This document shows positions 33,614-42,234 of a stretch of 64,000 nt of DNA, in pieces. Source of the DNA: Candidatus Margulisiibacteriota bacterium (GTDB taxonomy: Bacteria; Margulisbacteria; WOR-1; O2-12-FULL-45-9; XYB2-FULL-48-7); the NCBI GenBank assembly GCA_041661965.1, contig JBAZTH010000003.1:329162-393161 (forward strand), given 5' to 3'. Numbering within the stretch: position 1 is the first letter of the stretch; every line of letters starts with the position of its first letter. A model generated the notes under the pieces. The model did no database searches. It was not told the origin of the DNA and was given only the letters and a program-made list of their open reading frames with translations. Position numbers and translations under genes: made by a program.

Positions 33614-34666
33614 ATGCTCTCGATCTGCATGATCGTCAAGAACGAAGCGGAGAACTTAAAGCTAACCTTACCGGCGCTGGTCAAACTGGCCGCTGAAGTG
33701 ATCATCGTCGATACCGGATCGACCGACGCGACGATTGAAACCGCCGAAAGCCTTGGCGCGACGGTCCGCAATTTCGAATGGATCAATGATTTTGCCGCCG
33801 CCCGCAACTTTAGTCTTTCCCTCGCTAAAAGTCCCTGGATCATGTGGCTCGATGCCGATGAATATCTTAAAGAAGAAGAGCTGGCGGCGCTGCTCAAATC
33901 GCTTAATGAAGCTCCGGCCGAGCATAAGGCTTACCAGTTGATCCTGACCGAATCCCCTTATGGCCAGACTGTCCGGGGGACGAGCTACCCTCGAGTCAAG
34001 GTTTTCCGGCGGGGGGAAGGGATCCATTTTGAACGGACCATCAACGAGCAGGTTGTCGATGCCAAAGGGAAGCTGGTGGACGGCGAGATCCTGCCGATCG
34101 TTATCTATCACTGGGGACGCTTCCTGACTGCCCAGCGGATGGCGGAGAAGAAAGCCCGCTATTATCGGATGTACGAGAATCACCTCCGCGATCAGGCCAA
34201 CGATCCCTACGTTAATTTTCTCTTGGCCGATCTGTTAAAGGAAGATAAACGACTGCCCGAAGCTTATGACACCTACGCTAAAGCGGTTGAATTTGCCGGT
34301 TATGACGGCCGGTTGAAAAAGGACGCCCTGATTAAAATGGCCGAGATCGGCCTCAAGATCGGGAAGTTCAAGGAGTCGTTCGCTCTGGCCAAGGAAGTAC
34401 TGGCGCTCGATCCGGAAGCGATCGCTCCCAAGAGCGTGATCGCGACCTTGTTGATCGGCGTTGAACAGCTTGACCCGGCGATCGCCTTAATGGAAGAAGC
34501 GCTGCAGAAAAGCGAAGAAACCGTCGACCCGATCCGGGACAAGATCATCCCGCGGGTCGTCCTGGCCGACGCTTATGCCAAAAAAGGCGACCAGGTGAAA
34601 ACGGCCAAATATCAGGCCGAGGCCAAGGCTTTGGAGGAAAAATATAATGCCCGTCCAGCAGAATAA
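33614..34666 (+). CDS. GT2 glycosyltransferase with C-terminal TPR-like repeats
   Basis: 350 residues. The GT-A domain starts LSICMIVKNEAENL, has the VDTGSTDATIE block near 36-46 and the DxD-type WLDADEYL near 77-84, and ends near YHWGRF. Residues 195-345 are TPR-like (NFLLADLLKEDKRLPEAYDTY, ALAKEVLALDPEAI). GT2-TPR proteins of this kind often glycosylate peptides or proteins or build surface glycans. Being the only recognisable enzyme inside the sigma-28-like cluster, it may modify one of the exported proteins. AAAGGAG precedes the ATG; it overlaps the next gene by 20 nt. Confidence 0.85.
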   Translation: MLSICMIVKNEAENLKLTLPALVKLAAEVIIVDTGSTDATIETAESLGATVRNFEWINDFAAARNFSLSLAKSPWIMWLDADEYLKEEELAALLKSLNEAPAEHKAYQLILTESPYGQTVRGTSYPRVKVFRRGEGIHFERTINEQVVDAKGKLVDGEILPIVIYHWGRFLTAQRMAEKKARYYRMYENHLRDQANDPYVNFLLADLLKEDKRLPEAYDTYAKAVEFAGYDGRLKKDALIKMAEIGLKIGKFKESFALAKEVLALDPEAIAPKSVIATLLIGVEQLDPAIALMEEALQKSEETVDPIRDKIIPRVVLADAYAKKGDQVKTAKYQAEAKALEEKYNARPAE

Positions 34667-36233
34667 TATCCAACAACAGGCGATCGCCGCCAACATGGCG
34701 GCGGCCGACCGGGTTTCCGACGCCAATAAAGAAGAAGTTATCCGGGAAGCCCGCGATACCCGTGTCAGTAACGCCGAGAGCGTCGTTAAGCAGGCCCTGA
34801 ACGGGGCGACCGGCAATAAAGCGGGGAACCAACTGCTGGCTTCGCTGATGACCAAACTCGGCGATGCCTTCTCGACCGACAAGATCCTGGGGAAGTTTGA
34901 GCGTGAAGGAGCGGTACCGGAAGGAAAAGAAGATTACAGCGATACGGTTACGATCAAGTTGGCCAACAGCCGGATCGGCAAAACTTCCAACAAAGGGAGC
35001 CAGGAACGCGGCGGGGAAGAGGGCGATAGCCAGCGGCAGCCGGAAGTCAGGGATTATTTAAAGACCTATTCCCAGTTCCTGGTCAACGGCGGGACCGAAC
35101 TAAAGAAACAAGTTGAGAAGCAGGAAAGCAACCTGATTGAACACGGCAAGGTCAAAGCCGGGGAACTGATGAAGTACCGGGCCGACATTGCCAAATCGGT
35201 CCGTCAGGAAGTGATGAAGCAGGTTAAAGAATCTTTCCAAAAAGAGCTCTTCGCCCAGGGGAAGATCGAATCGATGATCGCTCACAACGGGGTTCTCAAG
35301 GCGGCCGACTGGGCCTATTTGAACGAACGGATCGGCGGCAAGGAATTCGGCGGAATGAACACCTCTCTAAAGGGTTCGATCGATGAAGCGGCTGGCCAGG
35401 CCAAGGAAGAGATCAACACCTTTATGCAGGACGAACTTTCCCGCGCGGTTGCCAAGAAGATGATCGCCGACGGCGATGAAGCGGCCAAAGCGGAGCGGGA
35501 GATCAATGAATTGCTTAAGGTCGCGAGCAAGTGCGGCTTTGACGTTAATAACTTTATGCAGGCCGCTTCCAAGATGATCAATGACCAGGGGTTGATCCCG
35601 ATCTTCGGTAACGAGCTGGCCGCCCAGGCCCAGATGGGAGAGAACAGTGATTCCGGCGAGCGTCAGCAATACCAATATAGTGAAGAAGAAGAAAAAGATG
35701 TCCTGATGGAACGGATGCGGGTCCTTTACATGCAGCGGGCGATCAGCGGCGACTGGCGGGGAAATCTGGATGTCTCCTTCAAAATGATCCGGACCAGAAA
35801 TGGGTTGGTTAAGCTGGGGATCAAAATGGATGACTTCTCTCGCCTGGAAAAAGAGGGGCGCCAGCTGGCCAAGCTCAAACTGATCCAGATGCTGGAAGAG
35901 GGTTTTGGCGAAAGAGCTTCCTACGCCAAACTGCAGGGGGCTGCCTGGACGATGACCGAAAAGAAGATCAAGAATGTCCTCCGTAACCTGGTGAAATTGG
36001 GGGTCGAACTTGACGATAAAGACTTAGAAGCGATCCGGAACAAGATGAACGACAAGGTCTTTGCCGAGGTCGAGCATGAACTGAACATGATGGACGGGGC
36101 GCTGCAGGCCAGGGATTCGAACTACCTGCGGAATAAACGGAAAACTGCCCTGCAGATCCTGGACCGGCTCTCCAAGGAGTCGAATATTCCTTGGAATTAT
36201 GATAAAATTAAGAAGGTTGAAGTCGCGACTTAA
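34647..36233 (+). CDS. Unrecognised helical protein (528 aa)
   Basis: Unknown family. The N-terminus is Gln/Asn/Ala-rich (MPVQQNNIQQQAIAANMAAA), with no signal peptide. The body is nearly all helix, with acidic and basic stretches, an acidic Glu-rich patch near residues 340-351 (YSEEEEKDVLMERM) and repeated helix-turn-helix-like segments after 390 (KKIKNVLRNLVKLGVELDDK). Its size and all-helical form would fit a gatekeeper such as YopN/CopN, but I see no diagnostic motif. Its start lies inside the glycosyltransferase gene, so translation is coupled. Confidence 0.7.
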   Translation: MPVQQNNIQQQAIAANMAAADRVSDANKEEVIREARDTRVSNAESVVKQALNGATGNKAGNQLLASLMTKLGDAFSTDKILGKFEREGAVPEGKEDYSDTVTIKLANSRIGKTSNKGSQERGGEEGDSQRQPEVRDYLKTYSQFLVNGGTELKKQVEKQESNLIEHGKVKAGELMKYRADIAKSVRQEVMKQVKESFQKELFAQGKIESMIAHNGVLKAADWAYLNERIGGKEFGGMNTSLKGSIDEAAGQAKEEINTFMQDELSRAVAKKMIADGDEAAKAEREINELLKVASKCGFDVNNFMQAASKMINDQGLIPIFGNELAAQAQMGENSDSGERQQYQYSEEEEKDVLMERMRVLYMQRAISGDWRGNLDVSFKMIRTRNGLVKLGIKMDDFSRLEKEGRQLAKLKLIQMLEEGFGERASYAKLQGAAWTMTEKKIKNVLRNLVKLGVELDDKDLEAIRNKMNDKVFAEVEHELNMMDGALQARDSNYLRNKRKTALQILDRLSKESNIPWNYDKIKKVEVAT

Positions 36234-36245
36234 GGAGGAGTATAT

Positions 36246-36668
36246 ATGGGTGACATGGAAGTTTCCGGTTTTGGTGGTTCTCAAGGCGGCGTAAGTTATA
36301 ATCCGATGGAAGAGACGATGAATCGTCATTTTCAATTGATCGAAACGGCGCTGAAAGCGAGCGACGATATTACCCAAAATCTCTTGACCCAGATCAAAGA
36401 TGCCGAAAAAGATCTGGCTAAATTTAGAAAGAGCCTGGATGAGAAGAAATTACGAGAAGCCCTGCCGCAACTTAATAAATTGCAGGCCAGAGTCGATAAT
36501 CTTCTTAAAATGCTCGATTCCAGCGCGATCTCTCTGACCCCGTCCGGGAGCGAAGCGCGGCGCAGTCTGGGGGTCCTTAAAGCTCAATTAACCGATGCCC
36601 AGGAACAAGCCAAGCGGGCCCGCCCAGCCGGCGGAGTTGTTCCGCCCCAGGATAACAACCTAATCTAA
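36246..36668 (+). CDS. Helical protein (140 aa)
   Basis: Unknown family. A Gly/Ser-rich start (MGDMEVSGFGGSQGG), two amphipathic helices (ETMNRHFQLIETALKASDD and ITQNLLTQIKDAEKDLAKF), a Leu-rich helix (LPQLNKLQARVDNLLKMLD) and a Pro-rich tail. No membrane segment. The ribosome site is AAGGAGGAG. It is the last gene of the P7 operon and ends convergently, overlapping the minus-strand gene by 9 nt; no terminator is visible. Confidence 0.7.
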   Translation: MGDMEVSGFGGSQGGVSYNPMEETMNRHFQLIETALKASDDITQNLLTQIKDAEKDLAKFRKSLDEKKLREALPQLNKLQARVDNLLKMLDSSAISLTPSGSEARRSLGVLKAQLTDAQEQAKRARPAGGVVPPQDNNLI

Positions 36669-37976
36669 GATCTTGCGGATATTCTCTTTGAGGCCCGGCC
36701 GCGAATTGTTTTCCCGCCAGAATTCAGCGGCAATCTTGTTAAATATCCTCACCGCGACCGAACGTGGTTGTGTTTTTAACCTTTCCCAATGAGGGCCTTT
36801 AGCCGTCAACACTTGTTCGATTTCTTCACTGTTCCACCACTCGCCGCAAAAATCATAAAAAATACGCCAGAGGGGACTGTTCGGCGAGTGTTCAACGACG
36901 AAATTAACCTCTTTTAACGCCGGATTAAGATCCTTTGGAGTAAAGTCGACGGGGGCGTTGATATGGGGATTCTCTCCTTTTTTTGCCTCCGTGGTATAAC
37001 CGATGCCGAACATCCTGGCCAGGTCAAGGGCGGCGTTGATATTTTCAATGACTTCAGCGGCTTTGCCTCCGGCATTAAGATCGTTATTTAAAGTATTGAG
37101 ATAAGCGTAAACCTGTTCTTTCAAAAAGTCTTTCAGCGCGACCAGTCCCTTTTCGGTCCGAACGTAAAAAGCGGAGCGCCGGTCGGTTGCCAGGCCGTAC
37201 TTGTTCCGGTAGAGCCCGTAACAGAGGACCGTAGCCGCCGGATGAAGGCTAAGATAAAGGAAGGCGAGCAGGTTTAAACGAAAAAGGGAGAGCCCTTTGG
37301 TCCTCCTCCCGTTTGGATAATCCCATTGCTGGAGAAATTCACCGAACAGTTCGGTCAGCCCCCCCATGATCAGGACGCATTCCTGAAAGATCTTTAAGCC
37401 GAAGTTTAGGGTCGGGGCCGAAAAATTCTTGCGGAGGAGAGTTAGCGGCAAGTTGTTGGCCTTGAAAAACTCGGCCGTAAAATATTTAGCCTGCTCCGGC
37501 ACCAGAATCGGATACTCCTGGTTGCCAAGATATTCCGGGTCATCAAGGAACGTGCCGTTACAGCTCTCCAGAAAGAAATTGTGTTCGGTCGAAAAGATCA
37601 GCGGAAAAGTCTCTTCCCAGTTGCTGATGTTGAGCAGCGGCGTTTTCCAGATGAATTGGTACTGTTCCAGGGTAAAGTGATGCGGCGCGGTCAGTCCGTC
37701 CATCGGATAGTCGGTCAGCGGCAAGCCGTAAGCGATGAATTCGTTGAAGTGAACGTGCCCCTTTTCGCCGAAATAATGCTCTTTGGGCTGGTAATAGGGA
37801 AGCGCCGCCAGGAGCTGGGCGGGATGGACGTCGCTTTCATCTTCCGGTTTGGGCAAGGTCCCGAGGGAGACGTAGTTGAACTTGAAGTTTTCAAACAGGG
37901 CCAGGACGATCGACCGCCAAGCCAAATAATTAGGGCTTTTATCTTCCGGATCAAAGAGCGGGGGGAAACGGAGCAT
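36660..37976 (-). CDS. Unrecognised protein (438 aa)
   Basis: No family recognised. Rich in aromatic residues (MLRFPPLFDPEDKSPNYLAW, YYQPKEHYFGEKGHVHFNEF), no signal peptide, with a mildly hydrophobic stretch near 236-256 (LNLLAFLYLSLHPAATVLC). It starts immediately after the methyltransferase stop and so is the third gene of a minus-strand operon with that enzyme and the APH-like kinase. A shared pathway, for example modification of a small molecule or lipid, is plausible but unproven. Confidence 0.65.
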   Translation of the reverse strand: MLRFPPLFDPEDKSPNYLAWRSIVLALFENFKFNYVSLGTLPKPEDESDVHPAQLLAALPYYQPKEHYFGEKGHVHFNEFIAYGLPLTDYPMDGLTAPHHFTLEQYQFIWKTPLLNISNWEETFPLIFSTEHNFFLESCNGTFLDDPEYLGNQEYPILVPEQAKYFTAEFFKANNLPLTLLRKNFSAPTLNFGLKIFQECVLIMGGLTELFGEFLQQWDYPNGRRTKGLSLFRLNLLAFLYLSLHPAATVLCYGLYRNKYGLATDRRSAFYVRTEKGLVALKDFLKEQVYAYLNTLNNDLNAGGKAAEVIENINAALDLARMFGIGYTTEAKKGENPHINAPVDFTPKDLNPALKEVNFVVEHSPNSPLWRIFYDFCGEWWNSEEIEQVLTAKGPHWERLKTQPRSVAVRIFNKIAAEFWRENNSRPGLKENIRKILD

Positions 37977-38681
37977 TCACTTGACCCCCTTAAACCCGCC
38001 GAAAGCGGCAAAATGATAGCGTTTCCAGAAGAGTTCGACCTCTTCGAAGCCTGATCTTTTCAGCCACTCCAGGTGATCTTCGACCGGGGCGGGAATATCT
38101 TCGGTCTCGTACTTTTTCTTTTCGTAGCTTTTTTCAATGTACTCTTCGGAGAAACCGTGTTGGCGCATATTATCTTTCCAGATACGCATATAAATGTCGG
38201 TGATCCGGGGGGAGCGCGATTTGATCAGGTCGCCGATGAGCAAAGCGCCCGGTTTGATGACCTGCCGGGCGATCTTTTTGATCAGGCCCGCTTTCTCTTT
38301 GTTCTCCAGATGATGCAGGGAGAGGTTCAGGACCACGACGTTGAATTGTCCGGGGGGGATCTCCCGGTCAAAGCCCATGTTGATCAGGGTCAGCCGGGGC
38401 GCGTAGTTGGCCAGACGCTGGCGGCAGATGGCGATCATTTGTTCGGAGAAATCAACGCCGGTTACTTTAACATTGGGAAAGCGTTCCAAAACTTTCCGGG
38501 CAAAATTACCGGTCCCGATCCCGAGGTCGAGCAAAGAAAAAGCGTCATTTCGCTGGAAGGGAATAAAGTGCAGGAGCGTTTCGTGCATGTCCAGATATCC
38601 GGGAACGTGTTTTAAGATCCGCTCGTCAAAACTCCGCGCGTCGCTGTCAAAGTTGATCTTAGTCTGGTCGCGGTTTTTCAC
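37977..38681 (-). CDS. Class I SAM-dependent methyltransferase
   Basis: 234 residues from GTG 38681, which overlaps the upstream stop by 4 nt (GTGA). SAM-binding motif LLDLGIGTGNFARKV near 51-65, post-I acidic VTGVDFSEQM and motif IV VVVLNLSLHHLEN. UbiE/Methyltransf_25 type; substrate unknown. Longer frames to 38750 run into the kinase gene and are not needed. Confidence 0.85.
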   Translation of the reverse strand: MKNRDQTKINFDSDARSFDERILKHVPGYLDMHETLLHFIPFQRNDAFSLLDLGIGTGNFARKVLERFPNVKVTGVDFSEQMIAICRQRLANYAPRLTLINMGFDREIPPGQFNVVVLNLSLHHLENKEKAGLIKKIARQVIKPGALLIGDLIKSRSPRITDIYMRIWKDNMRQHGFSEEYIEKSYEKKKYETEDIPAPVEDHLEWLKRSGFEEVELFWKRYHFAAFGGFKGVK

Positions 38682-39721
38682 TGGATCTCCCGGCTTAAAT
38701 GGTCGACGAAACAGTCGGTCACGGCGGTGTTGGTCAGGAGCGAAAGCCACGATTCGGCGTAATGGACGTCGCGCCTTTTTTCGTTCAGGAAAAACCGGGT
38801 CTGTTCAATCGCAAAGATCAGGAAAAAGAGATCAAGCACGCTTTCCTGGCAACTTAGAGCGAGGCAATATTTTCGGCTGGCGGCGCGGAACTCGTCGATC
38901 AGGAAACGGGCCCGGGCCTGCCGATCGGCTAACGGCCGTTGTTGCGTCTCATTTGTTTCGCCGTAGAACATGATCCGGAAGGCGACCATAAAGAAGTTGT
39001 AGAGATCGAGGAAGGGAAGCCCGTTGTTTTGCGCGTCTTCCCAGTCGAGCAGGATCAGGTCTCCCTCGGGGGTCAGCAGGATGTTCCAGGGATTATATTC
39101 GTGATGGACCAGGACTTCGGGGACCGTTTGCCCGGCCCAGCTTTTAACTGCCAGAAATTCATTCAGATATTTTTCCAGATGGGCGATCTGGTTGGGATAG
39201 TATTCCAGGATTTCCCGGACCGGGCGGAGCAGGCGCTGTTCAATGAAGGAATCGTTGATGACCAGCTTTTTTCCCTTGGTCCTGGCGCTGTAAGTGGTCA
39301 AGAGATCGACTCCGATCCTTAAGAAGCGGGCGACCTTGGCCAAATCGTTCTCGGCGTCGATATACTGGTGGAGCATTTTCCCTTCGTAGCCTCTCATCAG
39401 CAAGACCGGAACCGAGTCGATCTCAATCAGCCGGAAAAGCTGCGGCCCTCCGCGCAATTCCTTGAGTTTGGCCGCTTCGTTGCGCAGAGCGGCAAAAGCG
39501 ATCGTTCCTTCGCGGTAACGGGGAAGTTTGAGGACGACGGCCGGTTTGCCGGCATGATAGATCATAAAGGTCAGCAAGGAATGAAGGCCGATCTTTCTGA
39601 TCGGCATCAATTTGAAATCGAGCTTGGTTTGGTCAACTTTGGGGAGGCCGAGCTTGTCCCAATCGGTCAGGACTTGGGCGGCGATTTTCTTGAAATCTGT
39701 TTGGGTGTATATCATCGGCAT
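38678..39721 (-). CDS. APH-like aminoglycoside/choline kinase family protein
   Basis: 347 residues from ATG 39721. Kinase-like fold: an N-lobe with VVLKLPRYREG, the Brenner-type catalytic loop VHHEYNPWNILL near 211-222 and the metal-binding LLDWEDAQNNGLPFLDLYNFF that follows. The APH family phosphorylates aminoglycosides, choline, homoserine or sugars; there is no reason to infer antibiotic resistance here. An apparent TTG start further upstream at 39757 is really the -35 box of its promoter. It leads an operon with a methyltransferase and an unknown protein. Confidence 0.82.
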   Translation of the reverse strand: MPMIYTQTDFKKIAAQVLTDWDKLGLPKVDQTKLDFKLMPIRKIGLHSLLTFMIYHAGKPAVVLKLPRYREGTIAFAALRNEAAKLKELRGGPQLFRLIEIDSVPVLLMRGYEGKMLHQYIDAENDLAKVARFLRIGVDLLTTYSARTKGKKLVINDSFIEQRLLRPVREILEYYPNQIAHLEKYLNEFLAVKSWAGQTVPEVLVHHEYNPWNILLTPEGDLILLDWEDAQNNGLPFLDLYNFFMVAFRIMFYGETNETQQRPLADRQARARFLIDEFRAASRKYCLALSCQESVLDLFFLIFAIEQTRFFLNEKRRDVHYAESWLSLLTNTAVTDCFVDHLSREIQ

Positions 39722-39728
39722 TTTCTTG

Positions 39729-39757
39729 ATTTTATCCGACAAAAATGAGGTTGTCAA
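39729..39757 (-). promoter_or_regulatory. Near-consensus sigma-70 promoter of the APH-like operon, leaderless
   Basis: On the minus strand TTGACA (39757-39752), 17 nt, TAAAAT (39734-39729). The ATG at 39721 lies 7 nt further on. Its -35 hexamer overlaps the -35 of the divergent promoter. Confidence 0.75.
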
Positions 39758-39779
39758 TTTCAGAGCGTTAATTTATAAT
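39751..39779 (+). promoter_or_regulatory. Near-consensus sigma-70 promoter of the divergent methyltransferase, leaderless
   Basis: TTGTCA (39751-39756), 17 nt, TATAAT (39774-39779). ATG at 39789 is 9 nt beyond. The -35 shares five base pairs with the opposite promoter's TTGACA, so the two polymerases cannot bind at once. Confidence 0.75.
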
Positions 39780-39788
39780 CCAAAACAC

Positions 39789-40916
39789 ATGACTAATCTA
39801 GCCTGTCCGCGTTGCCTCGGAGACCTGGTTAAAAAAAATAACGGCCTTTATTGCGCCCGCTGTCAGTCCGTTTATTCGGCCGATAAGATCCTGGATTTTT
39901 CTTCTTCCGCCCGGAGCGACTGGGAGCAATTGACCCCCGAACAGTACGAAGAGCTTTTTGCCGATTACCGGCGGCTTTCGTGGCGGGAGGCGTTGGAGCG
40001 AATCTTCCTCAAATATTGGGACCAATACTTGGTTGACTACAACACCAGCCCGGAACGCTCCGTTTTTATTGACGAAGTGCTGGGGAAAGAGATCGATCTG
40101 GCCGGAAAAGATGTGCTCGAGATCGGCTGTAGTTTTGGGAACATGAGCCGGAAACTGGCGGCGAGAAGCCGCTCGCTGGTCGCGGTCGATACCCCGAGGA
40201 AAGTCATCGAATGGTTGAACCTGGTAAAAGAGAAAGAACGAATAAATAATTTAAGCGCGATCAGGATCGATAACCTTGATTTTTCTTCCTTGCCGTTCAA
40301 GGACGGGAGTTTCGATGTCGTGGTGCTTGGCATGACCTTGCAGTGGATCGGGACTTCGGAATCGGGGGAATCGCCCGATGTTCTGCAGCGGAGGGTCTTG
40401 GCCGATATCAATCGGGTCCTGAAAAAGGACGGCCGCTTATGCTTTTTTGATAAGAACCGTTACTCGTATAATTATTTTCTGGATGAACCTGACCCCAGTA
40501 CTCTGAAATACGCTTCTCTAATGCCGCGCTGGCTTGCCGACCTGTACGTGAAGTTGCTGGCGCCGATCAAGAGACGGGATAAAAAACATTTCCGTTACGT
40601 TAAAGAGGTGACCTTGGCCGGCGCGCGTTACCGCAACTATCGCCATTCGCTCCCTCAAATAAGGAAAATGATCGCCGGGGCCGGGTTTGCCGACCTTAAA
40701 TCTTTCATTCCTTTACCGGGCGTTAGATTCCAGAAGCTCTTTATCCCCTTGGCTGATGAAAGGGCGGGGGAGTTATTGTTTGCCAAATGGTTTAGCAAGT
40801 TCAGGCAGGCAATAAAAGGGCATCCGGTCGTAAAAATGTTTTTTTGGGTAATGTTAAAAATGAAGCTCGCCCGCTATTTGGCCGACGGCTACCTGATAAT
40901 CGCGAAAAAGGGCTAG
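39789..40916 (+). CDS. Methyltransferase with N-terminal zinc ribbon
   Basis: 375 residues. An N-terminal Trm112-like zinc ribbon (CPRC near 6-9, CARC near 22-25) is followed by a class I methyltransferase domain: motif I VLEIGCSFGNMSRKL, acidic LVAVDTPRK, and motif IV FDVVVLGMTLQWIG. A C-terminal 120-residue helical part contains several basic stretches. Typical of methyltransferases acting on lipids, quinones or glycans; substrate unknown. Upstream in-frame codons to 39612 lie within the promoter and the opposite gene. Convergent with hisA, overlapping by 4 nt. Confidence 0.82.
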   Translation: MTNLACPRCLGDLVKKNNGLYCARCQSVYSADKILDFSSSARSDWEQLTPEQYEELFADYRRLSWREALERIFLKYWDQYLVDYNTSPERSVFIDEVLGKEIDLAGKDVLEIGCSFGNMSRKLAARSRSLVAVDTPRKVIEWLNLVKEKERINNLSAIRIDNLDFSSLPFKDGSFDVVVLGMTLQWIGTSESGESPDVLQRRVLADINRVLKKDGRLCFFDKNRYSYNYFLDEPDPSTLKYASLMPRWLADLYVKLLAPIKRRDKKHFRYVKEVTLAGARYRNYRHSLPQIRKMIAGAGFADLKSFIPLPGVRFQKLFIPLADERAGELLFAKWFSKFRQAIKGHPVVKMFFWVMLKMKLARYLADGYLIIAKKG

Positions 40917-41620
40917 ACGATCTCTTCGAGTTTTAACTTGCCGTCGTAGAGAGCTTTGCCGACGATGCAGCCTTCCGCGCCGATCTCTTTGAGCTTCTCG
41001 ATGTCTTCTTTGGTGGAAACGCCGCCCGAGGCGATGACCGGGACCTTGACCCCGTCCATGAATTTCTTGATCGAATCGACGTTCGGGCCTTCGAGCATTC
41101 CGTCCCGGCTGATGTCGGTGTAAACGAAGCGTTTGACCCCAAGGCCGATCGCTTCCTTAGCCAGGGTGAGGGTGTCTTTCTTGCTGACGTACATCCAGCC
41201 TTCGACCGCCGCGAATTTACCCTTGGCGTCGATTGCCACGGCGATCTTGTCGCCGAACTTTTCGCAGACGTTGCCGAGCAGGTTGGGATTTTTGATGGCG
41301 GTGGTGCCGAGAATGATCCGGTCGGCGCCGAATTTAAGCAATGACTGGATGAGGTTGAAATCGCGCACGCCGCCGCCGATCTGGATGGGGACGGCGACTT
41401 CCTTGATGATCGCTTTGATGATCTCGATGTTGGCGGCAATGCCGGTCTTGGCGCCGTCGAGATCGACGACGTGGAGGCGGGGAGCGCCGGCCGCTACCCA
41501 GCGCTTGGCGACTTCAAGCGGTTCGGCCGAATAAACGGTCTCCGAACCGTAATTTCCCTGTTTGAGGCGGACGCATTTCCCCTGGAGCAGGTCAATCGCC
41601 GGGATAACTTCAAATTTCAC
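40913..41620 (-). CDS. hisA: Phosphoribosylformimino-5-aminoimidazole carboxamide ribotide isomerase
   Basis: 235 residues from GTG 41620 (MKFEVIPAIDLLQGKCVRL). Catalytic Asp in PAIDLLQG and the second Asp in the VYTDISRDGML block, plus phosphate-binding IGGGVRD and IASGGVS. Fourth step of histidine synthesis, with a half-barrel TIM fold. Its start overlaps the hisH stop (GTGA). hisF, usually next door, is absent from this stretch. Confidence 0.95.
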   Translation of the reverse strand: MKFEVIPAIDLLQGKCVRLKQGNYGSETVYSAEPLEVAKRWVAAGAPRLHVVDLDGAKTGIAANIEIIKAIIKEVAVPIQIGGGVRDFNLIQSLLKFGADRIILGTTAIKNPNLLGNVCEKFGDKIAVAIDAKGKFAAVEGWMYVSKKDTLTLAKEAIGLGVKRFVYTDISRDGMLEGPNVDSIKKFMDGVKVPVIASGGVSTKEDIEKLKEIGAEGCIVGKALYDGKLKLEEIV

Positions 41621-42234
41621 TTGCACAGTCCTCCAAAGTTTTTTAAGATGGCCAGGCCGACCTCGCCGCTTTTCTCGGGATGGAATTGGATGCCGAACAA
41701 ATTGTCCTTCCAAACAGAGGAGGCAAAATCGTAGCCGTAATCTGTCGTTGTGGAAACGATTATATCATCTTTTGGCTGGACATGGTAGGTATGGGCGAAA
41801 TAAACCATACTGCCGTCCTCGATCCCGCCAAGGATCGGTGAGGGTCGTTTGATGCGCAGCCGGTTCCAACCCATGTGGGGGACGCTCAATTCCGGCTGGT
41901 CGGCAAGCGCGAAACGGACCACTTTCCCTTTCAATATTCCCAAGCCACCGAGCTTTCCTTCTTCGGAAGAGTCAAAGAGGTGCTGCAGGCCGAGGCAGAT
42001 GCCAAGAAACGGTTTGCCGATTGCGATCGCCTCTTCAATCACGCTTTCCAGCCCTAGCGAGCGGAGTTCACTGATCGCCGGGTCGAACGAGCCGACCCCG
42101 GGGAGAATGATCCCTTTGGCGTTGCGGATGGTCGTTCGATCGCGGGTTATCTCCGGGGAAAAACCGAGCTTGGCAATCGCTTTTTCGACGCTCCGGAGGT
42201 TCCCGGCCCCGTAATCGATGATCGCTATAGACAT
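41617..42234 (-). CDS. hisH: Imidazole glycerol phosphate synthase glutaminase subunit
   Basis: 205 residues. Class I glutamine amidotransferase with the nucleophile in PFLGICLGLQHLF and the catalytic His/Glu in FGIQFHPEKSG near the C-terminus. It supplies ammonia to HisF. hisF is not found beside it, so it must be encoded elsewhere in the genome. Its ATG lies inside the end of the ROK kinase gene (10-nt overlap), making kinase, hisH and hisA one operon. Confidence 0.95.
   Translation of the reverse strand: MSIAIIDYGAGNLRSVEKAIAKLGFSPEITRDRTTIRNAKGIILPGVGSFDPAISELRSLGLESVIEEAIAIGKPFLGICLGLQHLFDSSEEGKLGGLGILKGKVVRFALADQPELSVPHMGWNRLRIKRPSPILGGIEDGSMVYFAHTYHVQPKDDIIVSTTTDYGYDFASSVWKDNLFGIQFHPEKSGEVGLAILKNFGGLCK

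Noticed and set aside
21745..36668. Firm assignment as a type III secretion system
   Set aside because: No export gate, ATPase, ring or secretin gene is present, and likeness of the small proteins to needle or chaperone families is weak by eye.
39722..39757. Upstream TTG start for the APH-like kinase
   Set aside because: That TTG is the first part of a TTGACA -35 hexamer with a matching -10 at 17 nt, so it lies upstream of the transcription start.
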